This document shows, in pieces, positions 1 to 7,308 of a DNA stretch of 37,874 nt. Below the pieces are notes generated by a model. It had not been told where the DNA came from and did not search any database. It saw nothing but the letters and a program-made list of their open reading frames with translations. How positions within the stretch are numbered: the first letter of the stretch is position 1; every line of letters starts with the position of its first letter. Made by a program: the position numbers and the translations under genes. Source of the stretch: an uncultured Pelagibacteraceae bacterium (GTDB lineage: Bacteria > Pseudomonadota > Alphaproteobacteria > Pelagibacterales > Pelagibacteraceae); NCBI GenBank assembly GCA_902525355.1, contig CABZGO010000015.1, positions 1-37,874 on the forward strand, written 5' to 3'.

Positions 1-1
1 T

Positions 2-607
2 GGAATTACTGGAATATTTTTAGGAAATGTTTCAGTTGACGTTCCATTATCAGATACATATTTTGTAATAGCTCACTTCCATATGGTTATGGGTATTGCA
101 CCATTAATGGTTATTATGGGTGCGGTTTATCATTGGTTTCCATTAGTAGCTGGGAAAATGTTAAGTGAAACATTGGGTAAATGGCACTTCTGGATTACGT
201 TTTTAGGAGCGTACTCAATATATTTCCCAATGCACTATTTAGGTTTTATAGGAGTTCCAAGAAGATATTTTGAAATGTATGATAGTCCATATATGACATC
301 TGCAGTAGGAATGAATGAATTCATAAGTATTGCAGCATTTATAGTTGGTGCAGCACAATTTATTTTAGTTTTCAATATCATTAAAACATTAAAAACAGGA
401 AAAAAAGCTGAACAGAACCCTTGGAAAGCTAATTCATTAGAATGGTATACTTCTACTGTTCCACCAGAACATGGTAACTTTGGTGAGAGGCTTCCAGTTG
501 TTCACAGATGGCCTTATGATTTTAGTGTTCCAGGAGCAAAAGATGATTTTATTCCGCAAACAACTGCTCCAAGCGAAGTAGCACATACCGAAGTAGAGAA
601 AACTTAA
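2..607 (+). CDS. ctaD: Cytochrome c oxidase subunit I, C-terminal part (5' end outside window)
   Basis: This is the C-terminal 201 residues of the catalytic heme-copper oxidase subunit, which reduces O2 at heme a3-CuB and pumps protons across the inner membrane. The frame is open to the left edge, so the gene begins outside the window. The DTYFVIAHFH segment near the start carries the two histidines of the HFH motif, which ligate heme a3 and heme a in this family. Further transmembrane helices follow, then the NPWKANSLEW tail motif typical of SoxM-type (A-family) subunit I. The local HFHMVMG differs from the HFHYVMS seen in many alphaproteobacterial aa3 enzymes. Subunits III and IV follow on the same strand. 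The family call is very secure; the oxidase subtype is less so. Confidence 0.95.
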   Translation, partial: GITGIFLGNVSVDVPLSDTYFVIAHFHMVMGIAPLMVIMGAVYHWFPLVAGKMLSETLGKWHFWITFLGAYSIYFPMHYLGFIGVPRRYFEMYDSPYMTSAVGMNEFISIAAFIVGAAQFILVFNIIKTLKTGKKAEQNPWKANSLEWYTSTVPPEHGNFGERLPVVHRWPYDFSVPGAKDDFIPQTTAPSEVAHTEVEKT

Positions 608-617
608 GAGAAAAATA

Positions 618-1328
618 ATGTCTGAACAAAAAATAGACGGCTTCGAACTTAAACCTGGGTTTAAGGGCATGGCGTCTGACACTGGTTCAGACCAAACGAT
701 GTTTAAAGGTGTGCATTGGGGCAAAGCCATGATGTGGATCTTTTTGTTGAGTGATACTTTTGTATTTAGCTGTTTTTTAATTTCTTATATGAAAGGTAGA
801 GGATCAACCATTGTTGATTGGCCTAACACGAGTGAGGTTTTTTCTTTATATGTAGGAGGTGTACCTGTCCCACTTTTACTGATTGCGATAATGACTTTTG
901 TATTGATCACAAGTAGTGGAACAATGGCCTTAGCGGTTAAATATGGTTACGAAAAAAATCGTAAAATGTGTGGTTGGCTAATTCTAGCTACTGCAATAGG
1001 TGGACTTACTTTTGTAGGAATGCAAGTGTTTGAGTGGTCTAAATTAATTCATGAAGGTGTTAGACCTTGGGGAAATCCTTTTGGTGCATCACAGTTTGGT
1101 TCTTTCTTTTTTATGATAACAGGTTTCCATGGTTTCCATGTCTCAATTGGGGTAATTTTCTTATTTATTTATACTTATAAAGTTTTCGCTGGTCATTATG
1201 AGAGCAAAAAAAGAGGCTGGTTTACTAAAATGAAAGGGGATTATGTTGAAATTGAAATATTAGGTCTTTACTGGCACTTCGTAGATCTAGTTTGGGTTTT
1301 CATTTTCGCATTTTTCTATTTGTGGTAA
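618..1328 (+). CDS. ctaE: Cytochrome c oxidase subunit III
   Basis: A 236-aa integral membrane protein of the heme-copper oxidase subunit III family, which stabilises subunit I and its proton uptake. About five transmembrane segments are visible (roughly residues 37-58, 86-106, 118-136, 159-186 and 217-234). Family signatures include the FEWSKLI glutamate region near residue 139, the histidine-rich GFHGFHVSIG stretch (169-178) and the C-terminal LYWHFVDLVW motif. The two extra N-terminal helices of mitochondrial-type subunit III are missing, so this is the short form. It starts 10 bp after ctaD stops, which suggests co-transcription. Confidence 0.93.
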   Translation: MSEQKIDGFELKPGFKGMASDTGSDQTMFKGVHWGKAMMWIFLLSDTFVFSCFLISYMKGRGSTIVDWPNTSEVFSLYVGGVPVPLLLIAIMTFVLITSSGTMALAVKYGYEKNRKMCGWLILATAIGGLTFVGMQVFEWSKLIHEGVRPWGNPFGASQFGSFFFMITGFHGFHVSIGVIFLFIYTYKVFAGHYESKKRGWFTKMKGDYVEIEILGLYWHFVDLVWVFIFAFFYLW

Positions 1329-1336
1329 AATAAAAT

Positions 1337-1696
1337 ATGGAAGAGACTAACAAAATGAACGAGACAACTAAAAAGGAAGAACAAACAAGTACTCAAAAGA
1401 TAGGGATTTATCTTTGGATTTGGTTGTTGTTATTTGTTCTAAGTTTTTTTTCGTACATGGTTGATTGGTACCAATTTCAAGGAATGTTGAGATGGTCATT
1501 AATATTATTCTTTATGTTTTTAAAAGCAGGGTTAATTATGGCTTTTTTCATGCACTTATTTTGGGAGAGATACGCTTTAGTAAATGTTCTGTTATGGCCA
1601 ATGACAGCAATTGCCTGTTTTATATTTTTAATGACTGCAGAATTTAAATATACACTATTTTCAAGATTCTTTTATTTTGTAGTGGGGGGAGCTTAA
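1337..1696 (+). CDS. Cytochrome c oxidase subunit IV-like small membrane protein
   Basis: A 119-aa protein with a charged N-terminal tail and three predicted transmembrane helices (about residues 22-42, 51-75 and 81-101). Size, topology, the MAFFMHLFWE segment and the position directly after subunit III match the prokaryotic cytochrome c oxidase subunit IV family, a non-catalytic stabilising subunit. It lies 8 bp downstream of ctaE. A second ATG six codons in (1355) is an alternative start. The assignment rests on topology, context and moderate motif similarity. Confidence 0.8.
   Translation: MEETNKMNETTKKEEQTSTQKIGIYLWIWLLLFVLSFFSYMVDWYQFQGMLRWSLILFFMFLKAGLIMAFFMHLFWERYALVNVLLWPMTAIACFIFLMTAEFKYTLFSRFFYFVVGGA
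1687..1691 (+). promoter_or_regulatory. Shine-Dalgarno site for the 87-aa oxidase-operon gene
   Basis: GGGAG lies 6 nt upstream of the ATG at 1698, within the last codons of the subunit IV-like gene. Most genes in this window lack such a clear site, so it supports both the reality and the start of the small gene. Confidence 0.55.
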
Positions 1697-1697
1697 T

Positions 1698-1961
1698 ATG
1701 GACGCCTACGGATACTTAGCTTTTTTCTTAATTTTATTTGTTTTTTTTATTTATATAGTTTGGTTTGGTTATTCAGTAAAAGTTGAAAATCAGAAAGAAC
1801 AAGGTGATAAAGTCACAATAAATCCTTACGATCAAATACCTTTAAGTAGAAGATTAATTGATAAGAAAAATAGCAAAGTGGGTATATTCGATCTTGGAAA
1901 TCATATTTTAATAGCAGGCGTTATATTACTTGTAATATTTGTTTCACTAAATGTTGAGTAA
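1698..1961 (+). CDS. Unknown 87-aa membrane protein of the oxidase operon
   Basis: I do not recognise this protein. It has two predicted transmembrane helices (about residues 4-25 and 67-86), joined by a polar loop rich in Lys, Asp and Gln. A good Shine-Dalgarno stretch (GGGAG at 1687-1691) sits 6 nt before the ATG, inside the end of the upstream gene, so the ORF is almost certainly translated. It lies between the subunit IV-like gene and ctaB with no spacing. That context suggests an accessory subunit or assembly factor of the oxidase, but this is inferred only from position. Confidence 0.75.
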   Translation: MDAYGYLAFFLILFVFFIYIVWFGYSVKVENQKEQGDKVTINPYDQIPLSRRLIDKKNSKVGIFDLGNHILIAGVILLVIFVSLNVE

Positions 1962-1963
1962 TA

Positions 1964-2878
1964 GTGACTACAAATACAATTAAAAAAAAATCAGTTTCTA
2001 TAAGTTTTCTATCTTATTCTAAATATTTATTACTACTGATGAAACCAAGGGTAATGTCTTTGGTCATCTTTACTTGTGCTGTTGGATTATTAACAGCCCC
2101 TGTATCGGTTTCTTTTTTAAATTCAATAATTGCAATTTTCTTTGTGACGATGGGAGCAGGTGCAGCTGGTGCCTTAAATATGTGGTACGAAGCAGACCTT
2201 GATAAATTAATGACCAGAACATGTTTAAGACCAATTCCTACTGGAAAAGTGAACAGGGAGCACGCTTTATTATTTGGAACCGTATTATCGATAGTATCTG
2301 TAGTCGGACTTTACTATTTTTCAAATTTAACATCAGCTATACTGTTATCTATAACAATAGCATTTTATGTCTTTGTTTATACGATTTGGTTAAAAAGAAA
2401 AACTCCACAAAATATTGTTATTGGAGGCGCATCAGGCGCACTACCACCAGTTATAGGTTGGACTATAGCTACTAACTCATTAACAATAGAACCGATAACA
2501 TTTTTCTTAATCATATTCTTTTGGACCCCATCTCATTTTTGGGCATTGAGCCTTTATAAAGCAGACGACTATCAGAAAGCTAAAATTCCTATGTTACCTA
2601 TTACTAATGGTATTGAGGAAACTAAGAGAAATATATTTGTTTATTCTTTAATAATGTTACCGGTAGTTATTTTGCCTTATTATATTGGTTTTGCAGGCGA
2701 AACATTCTTAATAGTTTCATTATTACTTACCTTTTATTACAACTATGTTTGTTATGATCTTCTTAAGTTCAAAAAAAACAAATTTGAAATAAAGAAGGCT
2801 AAAAAGGTATTTTCTTACTCAATTTTTTACTTATTTTTGCTTTTTGTCTTATTTTTGGTAGACCAGATCATAAAATAA
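1964..2878 (+). CDS. ctaB: Protoheme IX farnesyltransferase (heme O synthase)
   Basis: A 304-aa UbiA-superfamily membrane prenyltransferase that adds farnesyl to heme b to make heme O, the precursor of heme A for the oxidase encoded just upstream. The NMWYEADLDKLMTRT motif (residues 72-86) has the metal-diphosphate-binding aspartates and the following RP/IPTG sequence typical of CtaB. Multiple hydrophobic helices cover the rest. The start is a GTG, two bases after the stop of the 87-aa gene. Its place at the end of the cox cluster is the usual one. Confidence 0.95.
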   Translation: MTTNTIKKKSVSISFLSYSKYLLLLMKPRVMSLVIFTCAVGLLTAPVSVSFLNSIIAIFFVTMGAGAAGALNMWYEADLDKLMTRTCLRPIPTGKVNREHALLFGTVLSIVSVVGLYYFSNLTSAILLSITIAFYVFVYTIWLKRKTPQNIVIGGASGALPPVIGWTIATNSLTIEPITFFLIIFFWTPSHFWALSLYKADDYQKAKIPMLPITNGIEETKRNIFVYSLIMLPVVILPYYIGFAGETFLIVSLLLTFYYNYVCYDLLKFKKNKFEIKKAKKVFSYSIFYLFLLFVLFLVDQIIK

Positions 2879-2919
2879 ATAATCCTACTTATTTTATAGA
2901 AAAATGGTAAAAAAAATTC

Positions 2920-4290
2920 ATGAGATACGTAAGTACAAGAGATAATTCAAAAGAATATAGTTTTGAAAATGTTTTCATCAAAGGTTTAGCTGATGATGGG
3001 GGACTTTATGTACCTACATCTTTAAAAAAATTTTCCTCAGAAGAACTATCTGATCTTAAAAGGTTAAGTTATAATGATTTATCTACTGAAATAATAAATC
3101 AATTTTCATCAGACTTTATTTCAAAAGATCATCTTTCATCGTTAATTAAAAAATCTTATTCAACTTTTAGAGAAAAAGAAGTTGTTAAAATTTCAAATAT
3201 TGGTGATCTTAAATTATTAGAGTTATATCATGGTCCAACATTAGCATTTAAAGATATTGCAATGCAGTTCATTGGAAATTTGTACGAATATTATTTAAGT
3301 AAAAATGATAAAAAAATTAATATTGTTGTTGCAACTTCGGGTGATACAGGAGCTGCCGCTATAGATGCAATTAGAGGCAAATCAAACTTAAATATTTTTG
3401 TCTTACATCCTAATAACAGAATTTCACCAGTACAAAGAAAGTTAATGACAACAGTTGAGGATAAAAATGTTTTCAATATTGCAATTGATGGAAATTTTGA
3501 TGATTGTCAAAATATTGTTAAGCAAATGTTTTCGGATTTAGATTTTTCTAAATCAATAAATATGTCAGGGGTAAATTCTATTAATTGGGCTAGAATAATT
3601 GCCCAAGCTATTTATTATTTTTATACTTATTTCAAACTTGAGAGTAATAAACCTATATCTTTTTCAGTCCCCACAGGAAACTTTGGAGATGTTTTTGCAG
3701 GTTACCTTGCAAAACAAATGGGGTTACCAATAGATAAACTAATCGTTGCAACAAATGAAAACGATATTTTACATCGAGCAATCTCAAATGGTGATTATGT
3801 TTCAAAAAAAGTAAAAGAGACATTTTCTCCAAGTATGGATATTCAATTAGCAAGTAATTTTGAAAGATTAATTTATTATGTAAATAGTTCTAATTCTGAA
3901 ATTACATCAAATATAATGAAAAAAATTAAGCAAAATGAATACCAAATTGAAAAATCAAACCTGGATATCATTCAAAAAGACTTTGTTTCAGAAAGCTGTG
4001 ACGAAGAAGAAACTTTAGAAATTATTAAAGAAAATTTTGAGAAAAATAGTGTCATATTAGATCCACATACTGCAGTTGGAGTAGGGGCTGCAAATAAGCT
4101 TAATTTAAATGATTGTATAGTTTTATCTACTGCCCATCCATGCAAATTTCCATCTGCGACAGATAATGCGATAAATAAACATGAAGAACTACCTAAAGAG
4201 CTTCAGCATGTTCATGGTAAAGAAGAAAATTTTCAAATATTAAAAAATGATACTGAAGAAGTAAAAAATTTCGTTAAAAGTAAATTATGA
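2920..4290 (+). CDS. thrC: Threonine synthase
   Basis: A 456-aa PLP-dependent enzyme that converts O-phosphohomoserine to threonine in the cytoplasm. Visible features are the threonine-synthase N-terminus (MRYVSTRDNS), the PLP lysine in HGPTLAFKD (about K111), the ATSGDTGAAA phosphate/PLP motif (about residue 139) and the SVPTGNFGD motif. Length and C-terminal elements fit the long proteobacterial ThrC class. Its stop overlaps the peroxiredoxin start by 4 bp (ATGA). Homoserine kinase, the preceding pathway step, is encoded convergently at 5227-6192. No clear Shine-Dalgarno is seen. Confidence 0.96.
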   Translation: MRYVSTRDNSKEYSFENVFIKGLADDGGLYVPTSLKKFSSEELSDLKRLSYNDLSTEIINQFSSDFISKDHLSSLIKKSYSTFREKEVVKISNIGDLKLLELYHGPTLAFKDIAMQFIGNLYEYYLSKNDKKINIVVATSGDTGAAAIDAIRGKSNLNIFVLHPNNRISPVQRKLMTTVEDKNVFNIAIDGNFDDCQNIVKQMFSDLDFSKSINMSGVNSINWARIIAQAIYYFYTYFKLESNKPISFSVPTGNFGDVFAGYLAKQMGLPIDKLIVATNENDILHRAISNGDYVSKKVKETFSPSMDIQLASNFERLIYYVNSSNSEITSNIMKKIKQNEYQIEKSNLDIIQKDFVSESCDEEETLEIIKENFEKNSVILDPHTAVGVGAANKLNLNDCIVLSTAHPCKFPSATDNAINKHEELPKELQHVHGKEENFQILKNDTEEVKNFVKSKL

Positions 4291-4772
4291 AACTAAAAGT
4301 CAATGATCAAATTCCAGATACAAAAATCTTTAATTTAGTTGATGGTGAACCCAAAGAACAAAATATATCTGAGGTATTAGGATCAAAAAAAATAATATTA
4401 TTTGGATTACCAGGTGCATTCACAGCGACATGCTCTAAATTTCACTTGCCGGGTTATGTTAAAAATGCTCAACAAATCTTAGATAAAGGTATTGATAAAA
4501 TATTTTGCTTAGCAGTAAATGATCCATATGTAATGAATGCTTGGGGAGAGGCGAACAATATAGGAGAAAATTTAATTATGTTGGCTGACCCTTATTTGTC
4601 ATTTACAAAGTTAATTGGTGCTGAAGTTGATAGAAACTCAAAAGGTATGGGAATGAGATCAAGCCGTTATGCTATAGTTATAGAAAATCTTAAAGTGCAA
4701 AATATTCAAGAAGAAGAGGAAACTAAAAATTGTGGAATATCCTCTGCAGAGGGAATTTTAGGTATTATTTAG
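4287..4772 (+). CDS. Peroxiredoxin, Prx5/AhpE-like thiol peroxidase
   Basis: A 161-aa thioredoxin-fold peroxidase that reduces H2O2 or organic hydroperoxides. The peroxidatic cysteine is in PGAFTATCS (about C49), the signature of the Prx5 group (peroxiredoxin type-2/redoxin). The AVNDPYVMNAWG and LADPY segments are also characteristic. A second cysteine near the C-terminus (NCGISSAEGIL) could act as a resolving cysteine, but I cannot show that. It is translationally coupled to thrC by a 4-bp overlap. Downstream lies a GC-rich hairpin and then the convergent rnhA. Confidence 0.92.
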   Translation: MKLKVNDQIPDTKIFNLVDGEPKEQNISEVLGSKKIILFGLPGAFTATCSKFHLPGYVKNAQQILDKGIDKIFCLAVNDPYVMNAWGEANNIGENLIMLADPYLSFTKLIGAEVDRNSKGMGMRSSRYAIVIENLKVQNIQEEEETKNCGISSAEGILGII

Positions 4773-4778
4773 CAAGAA

Positions 4779-4803
4779 GGGGCGTTCTGTTGCCAGGTGC
4801 CCC
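4779..4803. other. GC-rich hairpin between convergent genes
   Basis: In an otherwise AT-rich intergenic space, this 25-nt element is 18/25 G+C. It folds as GGGGCG (4779-4784) with TGCCCC (4798-4803), closed by an inner CTG/CAG stem (4787-4789 with 4794-4796) and a four-base loop. It sits between the stop codons of the peroxiredoxin gene (plus) and rnhA (minus), where a bidirectional terminator or 3'-end stabiliser would be expected. Neither side has a T-tract, so it is not a textbook intrinsic terminator. Confidence 0.6.
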
Positions 4804-4804
4804 G

Positions 4805-5227
4805 TTAGGAATTTGCAGCTTCTCTAGCAATTAAATCAACTTCATTATTTAATTTATCTGAAGAATGACCTTTTACCCAACTCCATTTTATTTCAAATTC
4901 ACTAGTCATAAGATCTAATTCGGTCCAGAGTTCTTTATTTTTTACAGGTTGTTTATTTGCAGTTTTCCAACCATTTTTTTTCCAATTATGTATCCACTCT
5001 GTTATTCCTGATTTTACATATTTAGAGTCTGTGAAAATCTGCACATTACTTCCTTTAGGGATTTTTTTAAGAGCTTTTATTGGAGCAAGTAATTCCATTT
5101 GATTATTTGTGGTATCTTTTTTACTACCCTTTATATGGATCTTCTTTTTATCATCTATGATAATTGCAGCCCATCCACCATTTCCTGGATTACCCAAGCA
5201 CGATCCATCAGTATAGATTTTTATCAT
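4805..5227 (-). CDS. rnhA: Ribonuclease HI
   Basis: A 140-aa enzyme that cleaves the RNA strand of RNA:DNA hybrids. The carboxylate site is intact: D7 in IYTDGSCLGNPG, E45 in MELLAPI, D67 in FTDSKYV and D131 in NEVDLIARE, with H121 in VKGHSSD. Length is normal for bacterial RNase HI. The start codon overlaps the thrB stop (TAATG), so translation is probably coupled. It is the last gene of the long minus-strand run. Confidence 0.96.
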   Translation of the reverse strand: MIKIYTDGSCLGNPGNGGWAAIIIDDKKKIHIKGSKKDTTNNQMELLAPIKALKKIPKGSNVQIFTDSKYVKSGITEWIHNWKKNGWKTANKQPVKNKELWTELDLMTSEFEIKWSWVKGHSSDKLNNEVDLIAREAANS

Positions 5228-6192
5228 TAGCCATAATCCTTGAAAGAATTTAATTTTCTATGATAATTTAATTTATCTAAATATTCTTTTGGATCTTTTA
5301 TTTTTATCAATGCCTTTTTTGGAGTATTTAGGTAATCATATGATCTTGTAAGAAGATATCTTAAAGCTGATCCTCTACATAAAGTATTAAAATTACTCTT
5401 TTCTTTGATAGTAAGTTTACGTATTGATTGGTAACCTTTTAATAATTGAGCAGATTTACTTTTGTCTAGCACAAAAACTTTATTTCTTTTCTTAAAACAT
5501 AATGCATTTACACATGTGGCTAATTCATAAGCTAAGAAATCATTTGCAGAAAAATAAAAATCAATAAAACCGTAATATTTTTTTTTAAAGAAAAAAATAT
5601 TATCAATAAAAAGATCACTATGAATTATTCCATTTGGTATATTCTTTGGCCATTTTTTCTTAATATCAACTAAATCAGTTTTCATGGTCTTAATTAAATT
5701 ATTTGAAAGTTTATTAATTCTTCGATCAATTCTACTGAGCAAAGGTCCCCAGGAATTTATTGACAGCGAATTTTTTCTGTATAATTTTAATTTTTTAGCA
5801 GCCAAATGTAACATAGCAGCATTTTTTCCAACTTGAAAACAGTCATTAGTTTTTAGTTGATTTTTATCTTTTCCTTTTAAAAAACTTACCAAACATGCAG
5901 TTTTATTTTTAATTTTGAATAAATATTTCCCTTTTTTATTCTTTATTGGCTCTGGACATTTGATTTTATTTTTTGATAAACCAAACATAAGGTTCATAAA
6001 AAAAGGTAAATCTTTTTTTTGAACTCTTTTTTCAAATATAGTCAGTATTATTTTTTTTTTATTTGTTTTTATTAAGTAATTAGTATTTTCAATTCCTTTT
6101 TTTATGCCTGAAAAAGACACGATTTTACCAATATTAAAGTTTTTTTCGATCAAGCTTAAATCGCTCTGATTTATCCTTGTATATACAGCCAT
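5227..6192 (-). CDS. thrB: Homoserine kinase, ThrB2/APH-fold type
   Basis: A 321-aa protein of the choline/aminoglycoside-kinase fold used as homoserine kinase in many alphaproteobacteria. It phosphorylates homoserine ahead of ThrC. Visible features are the N-terminal GIENTNYL loop (about 33-40), the catalytic IIHSDLFIDNIFF motif (about 189-201; D193) and the downstream GFIDF aspartate (D211). The ends overlap neighbours by one base: TAATG with ispH upstream and with rnhA downstream. The thrB-rnhA pairing recurs in alphaproteobacteria, which supports homoserine kinase over another APH-type kinase. Confidence 0.92.
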   Translation of the reverse strand: MAVYTRINQSDLSLIEKNFNIGKIVSFSGIKKGIENTNYLIKTNKKKIILTIFEKRVQKKDLPFFMNLMFGLSKNKIKCPEPIKNKKGKYLFKIKNKTACLVSFLKGKDKNQLKTNDCFQVGKNAAMLHLAAKKLKLYRKNSLSINSWGPLLSRIDRRINKLSNNLIKTMKTDLVDIKKKWPKNIPNGIIHSDLFIDNIFFFKKKYYGFIDFYFSANDFLAYELATCVNALCFKKRNKVFVLDKSKSAQLLKGYQSIRKLTIKEKSNFNTLCRGSALRYLLTRSYDYLNTPKKALIKIKDPKEYLDKLNYHRKLNSFKDYG

Positions 6193-7136
6193 TAATTTAA
6201 TTTTCCTGGGATTTTAAATGTAACGTCTTCTTTGACTATTTCAACTTCCTCTATTTCTACGGTAAATTTTTTTTTAATATTTTCTATGAATTCATTAACT
6301 AATACTTCAGGAGCTGAGGCACCAGATGAAATACCTATTGTTTTGCATTTAGATATTTTTTCAAGTGGAAAGCTGCTTTCTGAATGAATTAATTCAGCAT
6401 TTTCACATCCATTGTTTTGAGCTACTTCCACTAATCTAACTGAGTTAGAAGAATTCCTACTTCCAATTACAAAAAGATTATCACAGTCTTTTGCAATTTT
6501 TTTGACTGCTGCTTGTCTATTTGTTGTTGCGTAACAAATATCATCTTTTTTTGGCTCGTGAATATCAGGAAAGCGTTCTTTTAAAACATTTATAATATCT
6601 TTAGTATCATCAACCGACAATGTTGTTTGTGTAATATAAGCAAGTTTATCGTTTTTACCTCTTTGATAATTTTTTGCGTCATCTATAGTTTCAATAAGAT
6701 CAATCTTTCCACTAGCTACTTGGCCCATTGTGCCAATTACTTCTGGATGGTTTTTATGACCTATAAGCAAAACTTGAACATCTTTTTTATTTAAATTTTC
6801 TGCTTCTCTGTGAACTTTAGATACTAATGGACATGTTGCATCAACAAAAATCATGTTTAAACTTTCTGCTTCTTGAGGAACAGATTTTGGTACACCATGA
6901 GCTGAAAAGATAACAGGCCTTGTTTTATCTTCAATTTCATCAATTTCCTCAACAAATATTGCACCAATTTTTTTTAAGCCATCTACTACGTGCTTGTTAT
7001 GAACTATTTCATGTCTTACATATACAGGGGCACCATATTTTTCTATGCTTTTCTTCACAATTTCAATTGCTCTGTCAACACCGGCACAAAATCCTCTCGG
7101 AGCTGCTAAAAGTATTTTTATATGATTATTTTTCAC
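6192..7136 (-). CDS. ispH: 4-hydroxy-3-methylbut-2-enyl diphosphate reductase
   Basis: A 314-aa iron-sulfur enzyme of the last step of the MEP pathway, which makes IPP and DMAPP. Three cysteines expected to hold the cluster are present: C17 in PRGFCAGVDRA, C102 in DATCPLVSK and C201 in ICYATTNRQ. Substrate-binding histidines are visible in IVHNKHVV, SAHGVP and GHKNHPE. It lies downstream of the carotenoid/retinal genes and overlaps the 60-aa membrane-protein gene by 11 bp, so it may be co-transcribed with the pathway that consumes its product. Confidence 0.96.
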   Translation of the reverse strand: MKNNHIKILLAAPRGFCAGVDRAIEIVKKSIEKYGAPVYVRHEIVHNKHVVDGLKKIGAIFVEEIDEIEDKTRPVIFSAHGVPKSVPQEAESLNMIFVDATCPLVSKVHREAENLNKKDVQVLLIGHKNHPEVIGTMGQVASGKIDLIETIDDAKNYQRGKNDKLAYITQTTLSVDDTKDIINVLKERFPDIHEPKKDDICYATTNRQAAVKKIAKDCDNLFVIGSRNSSNSVRLVEVAQNNGCENAELIHSESSFPLEKISKCKTIGISSGASAPEVLVNEFIENIKKKFTVEIEEVEIVKEDVTFKIPGKLN

Positions 7137-7308
7137 TCTCGTGCTTTCTAAAAAAAGGGATTAAAAAAACAATACACGCAACTAGAAAAAAAAGACTTCC
7201 AAACATAGCCCAAAAACTTCCTACACTTGATATGATAAAACCTAATGCAGAAATTATGAATAAAATCCAACCAATTAAATTAATATTTTTATTGCTCATA
7301 TTTTTCAA
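7126..7308 (-). CDS. Unknown 60-aa two-helix membrane protein
   Basis: I do not recognise this small protein. It has two hydrophobic helices (about residues 9-29 and 31-52) and ends in a basic/acidic tail (FFRKHESEK). It overlaps blh at its start by up to 20 bp and ispH at its end by 11 bp. An internal ATG (7299) is an equally good start. The tight overlaps on both sides and clean topology favour a real gene rather than a chance ORF. The function is unknown. Confidence 0.6.
   Translation of the reverse strand: MKNMSNKNINLIGWILFIISALGFIISSVGSFWAMFGSLFFLVACIVFLIPFFRKHESEK

Noticed and set aside
437..730. Antisense 97-aa ORF over ctaD/ctaE
   Set aside because: It lies opposite two well-supported genes and its translation shows no family features; it is a shadow of the AT-rich coding strand.
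4779..4803. Intrinsic (rho-independent) terminator at the GC-rich hairpin
   Set aside because: The stem is good but no T-tract follows on either strand, so I list it as an unexplained hairpin.
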